Below, piece by piece: positions 13,018 through 17,264 of a DNA stretch of 17,264 nt. The notes beneath the pieces were generated by a model. That model saw only the letters and a list, made by a program, of their open reading frames with translations, did no database searches and had not been told where the DNA came from. A program made the position numbers and the translations under genes. The DNA comes from an uncultured Lachnospiraceae bacterium (GTDB taxonomy: Bacteria > Bacillota > Clostridia > Lachnospirales > Lachnospiraceae), in assembly GCA_934338765.1 (NCBI GenBank), contig CAKRHL010000028.1, positions 1 to 17,264 on the forward strand. The letters run 5' to 3'. How positions within the stretch are numbered: position 1 is the first letter of the stretch; every line of letters begins with the position of its first letter.

Positions 13018-13884
13018 TCATGCCGCCTCCTTTCGGATCCTGCGAATAAACAAAAGCATTCCAAGCAGATACCAGACCAGTACACACAAAAATGTGCAAA
13101 GCCTGCTTTTCAAATTCACGCCATCCACCAGATTACTGATCCGGAATATCTGAAAATACTCCTGCAGTTTCCACTTTTCCCCGGCGATCAACTGCTGCTC
13201 GATCCGGTCATACACGGACGAGTAAACATACGACAGCATCATCGGGAAACACAGCACAATATATCTCTCGGTACAAAACACAGATACCAGATAACCAAAG
13301 ATCCCCACCATCATTCCATAAAGAAAGGTCCAACCCAAACGGCACAAAATATATCCTGCCACTGTGATGTCCGTCAGGGAATGCAAAGAAAAACCCGGAA
13401 ATCCAAGTACAGTGATCAAACCATATATCAGATAGCCCCCTAATAAGATCACACCACTGGATATCATAATAGATACTGTTTTTCCAATGCAATAAGGCAC
13501 TCTCCCCTCCCGGACCAGAAAAAACCGCGTTCCTCCGCAGCTTCGTTCTTCACTGAGCATATGCAGGTAGCCCCCGGTCAAAAGCAGCGGAAATAAAATA
13601 TATGTCCACGATCCAAATCCCAGTCTCCATATTTCCATCCATTGAAATCTTGTATCGGATAATAACAGCTCTGCGTCCTGTTCTATCAGCAGAGATAATA
13701 CCGTCCTCTGCCGGGAGTCCGTGTCAATATATGCCACACTAAGGGTGCAGGCTGCAGCTGCTGCAAACATCATAATCACAGTGTCAGGAGAATTCAACGT
13801 CTTTTTTAGTTCCGTTTTTATTGTCCGAAATAATATACTCCTCCTGCGTTCTGTTATCTTGTTATTTTTCCCCTTCTGCATCAT
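13018..13884 (-). CDS. ABC-2-like integral membrane protein
   Basis: The 288-residue product opens with a basic cytoplasmic stretch (RRRSILFRTIKTELKKTLNS) followed by about six TM segments (near 37-53, 91-108, 133-160, 170-195, 200-218, 268-282). A cytoplasmic FRTIKTELKK helix before the first TM and the MLSEERSCGGTRFFLVREGR loop after the second are the usual pattern of ABC-2 permeases (RSYEKEQGT-like loop, here degenerate). It starts inside the lipoprotein stop (ATGA overlap) with GGGGGAG upstream, and ends one base before the next membrane gene. It and the following gene may form a permease pair, with the large permease at the window edge as a third membrane subunit. Confidence 0.78.
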   Translation of the reverse strand: MMQKGKNNKITERRRSILFRTIKTELKKTLNSPDTVIMMFAAAAACTLSVAYIDTDSRQRTVLSLLIEQDAELLLSDTRFQWMEIWRLGFGSWTYILFPLLLTGGYLHMLSEERSCGGTRFFLVREGRVPYCIGKTVSIMISSGVILLGGYLIYGLITVLGFPGFSLHSLTDITVAGYILCRLGWTFLYGMMVGIFGYLVSVFCTERYIVLCFPMMLSYVYSSVYDRIEQQLIAGEKWKLQEYFQIFRISNLVDGVNLKSRLCTFLCVLVWYLLGMLLFIRRIRKEAA

Positions 13885-15107
13885 TCCACTCCCCCATCAC
13901 TCTTCTGTGTCCCCTTTTCGGGATAAGCATATAAATGCAGTTCTCCCGTGAGCACATCCAGGTAAACCCGCAAACGGTTATTGTTATTTTGAACCTTTCC
14001 ATCAAACTCCCAGCATGGATAAACGACATATTTTTCATTTTTCTCATCCAGTGCCACCCGGCAATAAACCAGTTCCACATGATCCACCGCCATCTGCAGC
14101 TCCCTTGCCAGCTTGTCATTTAAAAGGGACACCGCATCCCTCAGTCTCAGAATCTCCTTTTCCTCCCTCTGGACAGAAAGGGGCTGTCCCTCATTATCTC
14201 CCGTATACGCTGCCACCGTATTCTTATTTACTACATAAGCAGTTTTATCATCCTCCACAACATAATATCTGCTCTTTGGAACGATAGAACTGCTTGACGA
14301 ATATGCAAACGGAATATTTTGATATGTGCGCCGCATGGTAAATGCATATCCGTATTTGGCTCCCATAGAAAATACCGACACATACGGAATGTCACAGGAA
14401 ACATTTTTCTCTGGTTCAAACGGTGTCCCTTTCATAAAAAACTTCCGTGTCATGTCTGCCGCTTCTGCCACCGAAATCTTTCCCGACAAAAGCTCATAGG
14501 ATTTGTCCGCCATCTCCTCATAGCTTCCTTCATCGACAATATTTTCTTCATTGCTCCCCAGTGCATCCGCTGCCGCATGACCATCCTGTTTCAGATATTT
14601 GGTAATGCTTCCGTCACTGACCGAATAAAATCCGTCCGCTCCCATCTGCAGATAACACTCCTCCGTATTAATAAAAAAACCATCTCCGGATTTCAGCTTC
14701 TTCCGATTCTCCATCACAGAAGGATAATTATATGGATATTTCTCCGTATCGTTCCTTTGTATCTGGCCGCTGGCATCCCGCAGCTCTTTCCTTAAGTCAA
14801 TCTTTGTATTTCCCGTATCTTTCAACCATTTTTTTACCAGAGAAATCCCTTCCTCCACACCAATCCCTCTGTTTTCCACATCCAATACACAGACCGTATC
14901 GCTGTCCGGCAGATCTGCGAAGGTACATCCGGCAAAATCCAGCTTTTCATAAGAATTCTTCTTGATCTCCAAGATATCCTGCTGATATTGCTGATGATAT
15001 TCCTTCAGATTAACCCGATCATTGGAAGGTGTCTTATTTTTTCTACACCCGGATAAAGATGCCAGGACAAGTACACACAAAACACTATATAACATTTTTC
15101 TTTTCAT
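13881..15107 (-). CDS. Lipoprotein of the ABC exporter cluster, unknown function
   Basis: The 408-residue product has a lipoprotein signal with lipobox LSGC and acyl-Cys at 21, then a soluble extracellular body. I do not recognise a named family. The C-terminal part ends in YPCWEFDG ... VYLDVLTGELHLY, the pattern of PepSY/YycI-like folds (a Pro-x-Trp strand followed by an xDxxTGE strand), and an earlier VSVFSMGAKYGYAFTMRRTY segment looks like another such beta-rich unit. The N-terminal half is charged and helical. GGGGAAAGGAG precedes the ATG. It lies 97 bases after the ATPase gene and overlaps the next permease gene by ATGA, so it is very likely a working part of the transporter, for example a substrate trap, a scaffold or a sensor. 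A direct enzymatic role is not suggested by any motif. Confidence 0.75.
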   Translation of the reverse strand: MKRKMLYSVLCVLVLASLSGCRKNKTPSNDRVNLKEYHQQYQQDILEIKKNSYEKLDFAGCTFADLPDSDTVCVLDVENRGIGVEEGISLVKKWLKDTGNTKIDLRKELRDASGQIQRNDTEKYPYNYPSVMENRKKLKSGDGFFINTEECYLQMGADGFYSVSDGSITKYLKQDGHAAADALGSNEENIVDEGSYEEMADKSYELLSGKISVAEAADMTRKFFMKGTPFEPEKNVSCDIPYVSVFSMGAKYGYAFTMRRTYQNIPFAYSSSSSIVPKSRYYVVEDDKTAYVVNKNTVAAYTGDNEGQPLSVQREEKEILRLRDAVSLLNDKLARELQMAVDHVELVYCRVALDEKNEKYVVYPCWEFDGKVQNNNNRLRVYLDVLTGELHLYAYPEKGTQKSDGGVE

Positions 15108-15204
15108 AGCCGTTCTCCTTTCCCCATTCTGTTATCTATCAGTATAGGGAAGGATTCTTAAAATAAGCGAATGAAATATTTAAGATTTTATTAATATAGA
15201 ACTT

Positions 15205-16068
15205 TCACCTATTTATGTAATACATATATACATCCTCCAGATCAATACTGTCATTCACCGGCAGACATCCCTCCGGCAGCCGGTTCCCGACGATCCGCAC
15301 ACGAAGCCCTTCCCGCCTCTGATAGACATTTCCGGTACAGTACTGCTCCTGCAGCTTTTCCAAGCTCTCCAGATCACAGGGCAGCTCCCCCACCTTGCCC
15401 TGAATACTCTCGATCAGCTCCACCGGCGTCCCCTGCCGGCAGATCTTTCCGTCCCTGATCAGGATCACATCCTTTGCAATACATTCGATATCGCTGACCA
15501 CATGGGTCGCAAAAAGCACGATCATTTTTTGTGCCACAGCGGCAATATAATTCCGGATATTAATGCGCTCACTGGGATCCAGTCCTGCTGTAGGTTCATC
15601 CAGGATCAGCAGCCGGGGATTTCCCAGCAGAGCCTGTGCCAGTAAAACACGCTGCTTCATTCCGCCGGAAAATCCTCCCACCTTTTTGCGCCGTACATCC
15701 CACAGATTGACCACCTGCAGAAGCTCTCCGATCTGCTTTCCGGCTTCTCCCGGTGCAATCCCCTTGATCGCTGCCATATATTTTAAAAACTCCTCCGCCG
15801 TATAATTGTCATAAAGTCTCTGCTGCTGTGGCATATATCCCAGAAGCTCCCGGTATTTCGCCCCAAGCTCTGTGATCTCGTAATCATTGTACAACACCTG
15901 TCCTTTATCCCGTACAATGCTGTCTGTCAGGATATTGATCAATGTACTTTTCCCGGCTCCATTTGGGCCAAGCAGTGCATGCACTCCGGGATCCAGTACC
16001 AGACTCACATCATCCAGTGCCGTTTTATCCCCGAATCGTTTTGTCAGATGAGATATTGTAATCTCCAT
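15205..16068 (-). CDS. ABC transporter ATP-binding protein (exporter/ABC-2 type)
   Basis: The 287-residue product has every ATPase motif: Walker A GPNGAGKST (34-42), Q-loop region MPQQQ (79-83), signature FSGGMKQR (133-140), Walker B LLILDE (153-158), D-loop AGLDP (161-165) and the switch His189 (FATHV). The Ile-Thr-Ile start and GLDPSERINIRNYI are typical of ABC-2/bacitracin-type ATPases. The last 80 residues (about 208-287) form a regulatory tail often seen in BcrA/NatA-like proteins. AAAGGAG precedes the ATG. It would energise the membrane proteins at 16134-17264 and 12144-13884. The direction is probably export. The substrate is unknown: antimicrobial peptide, lipid, or a self-made product are the usual options. 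Confidence 0.92.
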   Translation of the reverse strand: MEITISHLTKRFGDKTALDDVSLVLDPGVHALLGPNGAGKSTLINILTDSIVRDKGQVLYNDYEITELGAKYRELLGYMPQQQRLYDNYTAEEFLKYMAAIKGIAPGEAGKQIGELLQVVNLWDVRRKKVGGFSGGMKQRVLLAQALLGNPRLLILDEPTAGLDPSERINIRNYIAAVAQKMIVLFATHVVSDIECIAKDVILIRDGKICRQGTPVELIESIQGKVGELPCDLESLEKLQEQYCTGNVYQRREGLRVRIVGNRLPEGCLPVNDSIDLEDVYMYYINR

Positions 16069-16133
16069 ACGCTTTAAACTCCTTTCCCGTTTATTCCATC
16101 CTTAAATGGAACAACACTTAGCACCCAGCATCA

Positions 16134-17264
16134 TCAAAATATATTTCCCAAAAGCAAAGGATTGAGCAGTACATATTTCAAAACCTTCACCCCACTCAGA
16201 TACAGAACTAACGGCAATGCAAATATAGAAATACTGTATACCACCGTCATAATAAAGCTTTCCGCACGGCTGGAGATCAGGTAAACCGCCGCCATCACTA
16301 GCAAAAACCCCAGATAACGCATGACCAGGATCAACGCCAGATAATCCACCACCGCCAGTCCCGACAGATACATCGGCATATGAGACATACTTGCCACGGA
16401 GCAGCTCCAGCCCTTTGTTCCGAAAGCACTTAATATACGATAAAATTCGCTTCCATAGATAATTCCATAGATCACCGTAACAATTCCTACGCCGATCCAC
16501 AGCTTGGCACTTCGCAGCTCCTTCCTTCCCCGGGACGTTGTCCGCAGCAGCCGCATCATTCCAGTCTCATACTCCCGGGAATAAATCCCCGCCACCGTAA
16601 GGATCACCATAAGAACGCCCTCCAGTGCCAGCATCGCATCCCGCTTCCATGCCATCTCATACCCCGTCAACTGCTCGTAGCCTCTCTCATAAAAAAGACC
16701 GCCATTTGGAATACCGGAAATATAGCCGAGATGATCCATCAGTACCTGGAAGCCCTCTGTTCTTTTCCGCTCCTTGGTATATCCTGATTCCACGATCGAT
16801 TTCAGCTCATCCGTAGCCGCCTTCCGCTTCTCCTTATGGATCTGCTTTTCCAGAGCAAGCCTCTCCTCCCGCCACTGCTTTATTTTTTGGGCGGAATCCT
16901 TCGTATACGGTCCGGACACCTGATCCACATATTCCTTATAGTAAACATCCGATTCATCTTCATACAGAGAGTGCACCGGCATATAATTCCACCATATCAC
17001 TCCGGCAAATATAACTACCATCAGAAACACCCTCTGATAATACAGTACCTTTTTTGTTTCCCCGTAAAATAAACGATACCCCCGTATTTTTCTCTGCCGT
17101 TTCCCCTTCGGCAGAATATGACGTCTGGCACGGGATACAATTTTCTGGTCGCAGAAGAAAAATACAGTTCCCGTAAAAAGTAAAATACCCACTACGATAA
17201 AAAACACGATACCCACTGTAATATAACTGACCGGAAAACCGTACAGTCCGATATTCCGGTACAC
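16134..17264 (-). CDS. Large ABC-2-type permease, cut by the window edge (C-terminal 376+ residues)
   Basis: The frame is open to the end of the window and its first visible codon (GTG at 17264) is not a supported start, so the N-terminus lies outside. Visible are a TM at about 13-37, a basic cytoplasmic stretch (43-70), a TM near 78-92, a long extracellular helical, Lys/Glu-rich domain (about 95-215, with KQWREERLALEKQIHKEKRK suggesting a coiled coil), and five more TM segments. The REYETGMMRLLRTTSRGRKE loop (about residues 230-249) is a strong hallmark of ABC-2 permeases with large extracellular domains common in Clostridia. The gene ends 65 bases before the ATPase, so both likely share one mRNA. 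A smaller first half would be usual, making the full protein perhaps 600 residues. Confidence 0.82.
   Translation of the reverse strand: MYRNIGLYGFPVSYITVGIVFFIVVGILLFTGTVFFFCDQKIVSRARRHILPKGKRQRKIRGYRLFYGETKKVLYYQRVFLMVVIFAGVIWWNYMPVHSLYEDESDVYYKEYVDQVSGPYTKDSAQKIKQWREERLALEKQIHKEKRKAATDELKSIVESGYTKERKRTEGFQVLMDHLGYISGIPNGGLFYERGYEQLTGYEMAWKRDAMLALEGVLMVILTVAGIYSREYETGMMRLLRTTSRGRKELRSAKLWIGVGIVTVIYGIIYGSEFYRILSAFGTKGWSCSVASMSHMPMYLSGLAVVDYLALILVMRYLGFLLVMAAVYLISSRAESFIMTVVYSISIFALPLVLYLSGVKVLKYVLLNPLLLGNIF

Noticed and set aside
14319..14795. Plus-strand open frame (158 residues) opposite the exporter lipoprotein
   Set aside because: No start signal or recognisable domain; antisense of a gene with lipobox and overlapping neighbours.
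15108..15204. Promoter between the ATPase and the lipoprotein (TATACT seen)
   Set aside because: No acceptable -35 at 16-18 bases; simple continuation of the operon explains it.
16102..16500. Minus-strand open frame inside the large permease gene
   Set aside because: Gly-rich shadow of the ABC-2 permease in another frame; no start signal.

Overview
The window reads as a piece of a Gram-positive, spore-forming Clostridia chromosome, most likely a gut Lachnospiraceae (Blautia/Dorea/Coprococcus type). This is inference from moderate GC, strong AGGAGG ribosome binding sites, lipobox signal peptides, a spore-photoproduct-lyase-family gene, and sugar and ABC-2 transporter styles usual in that family. 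Every gene I can support is on the minus strand, so transcription runs from high to low coordinates.

Layout from upstream to downstream. (1) 17264-12144: an ABC exporter cluster with a large ABC-2-like permease cut by the window edge, an ATPase, a lipoprotein and two further multi-spanning membrane proteins; the last three genes overlap or abut. (2) 12098-8414: a malE-malF-malG-type carbohydrate importer with its own promoter, no ATPase gene of its own, and a strong hairpin after malG. (3) 8413-8056: a 358-base non-coding stretch with five hairpins, then a near-consensus promoter carrying TACACA/TGTGTA half-sites in 11-base phase. (4) 8055-5713: hicA (56 aa, very short), hicB, and a large LipO/YtcQ-type solute-binding lipoprotein whose GTG start overlaps the hicB stop by one base. 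(5) 5657-5250: a small two-TM coiled-coil protein. (6) 5115-1194: a compact operon of a rhodanese-TtcA fusion, an MTAN-like nucleosidase, an SPL-family radical SAM protein (TTG start) and a short-chain dehydrogenase. (7) 1026-16: a secreted CAP-domain protein with a C-terminal fibronectin-III-like domain, behind a promoter and a leader hairpin.

How the genes may work together. The ABC cluster probably forms one exporter or resistance complex with an extracytoplasmic lipoprotein. MalEFG takes up a maltose/maltodextrin-like sugar and must borrow an ATPase encoded elsewhere. The toxin-antitoxin pair is transcriptionally, and perhaps translationally, joined to an orphan binding protein. The operon at 5115-1194 is the most thought-provoking: a sulfur-transfer/PP-loop fusion protein, a radical SAM protein and a nucleosidase able in principle to remove 5'-deoxyadenosine. 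I saw no rRNA, tRNA, CRISPR array, transposase or phage genes. All functional names rest on motif reading by eye, without database searches.
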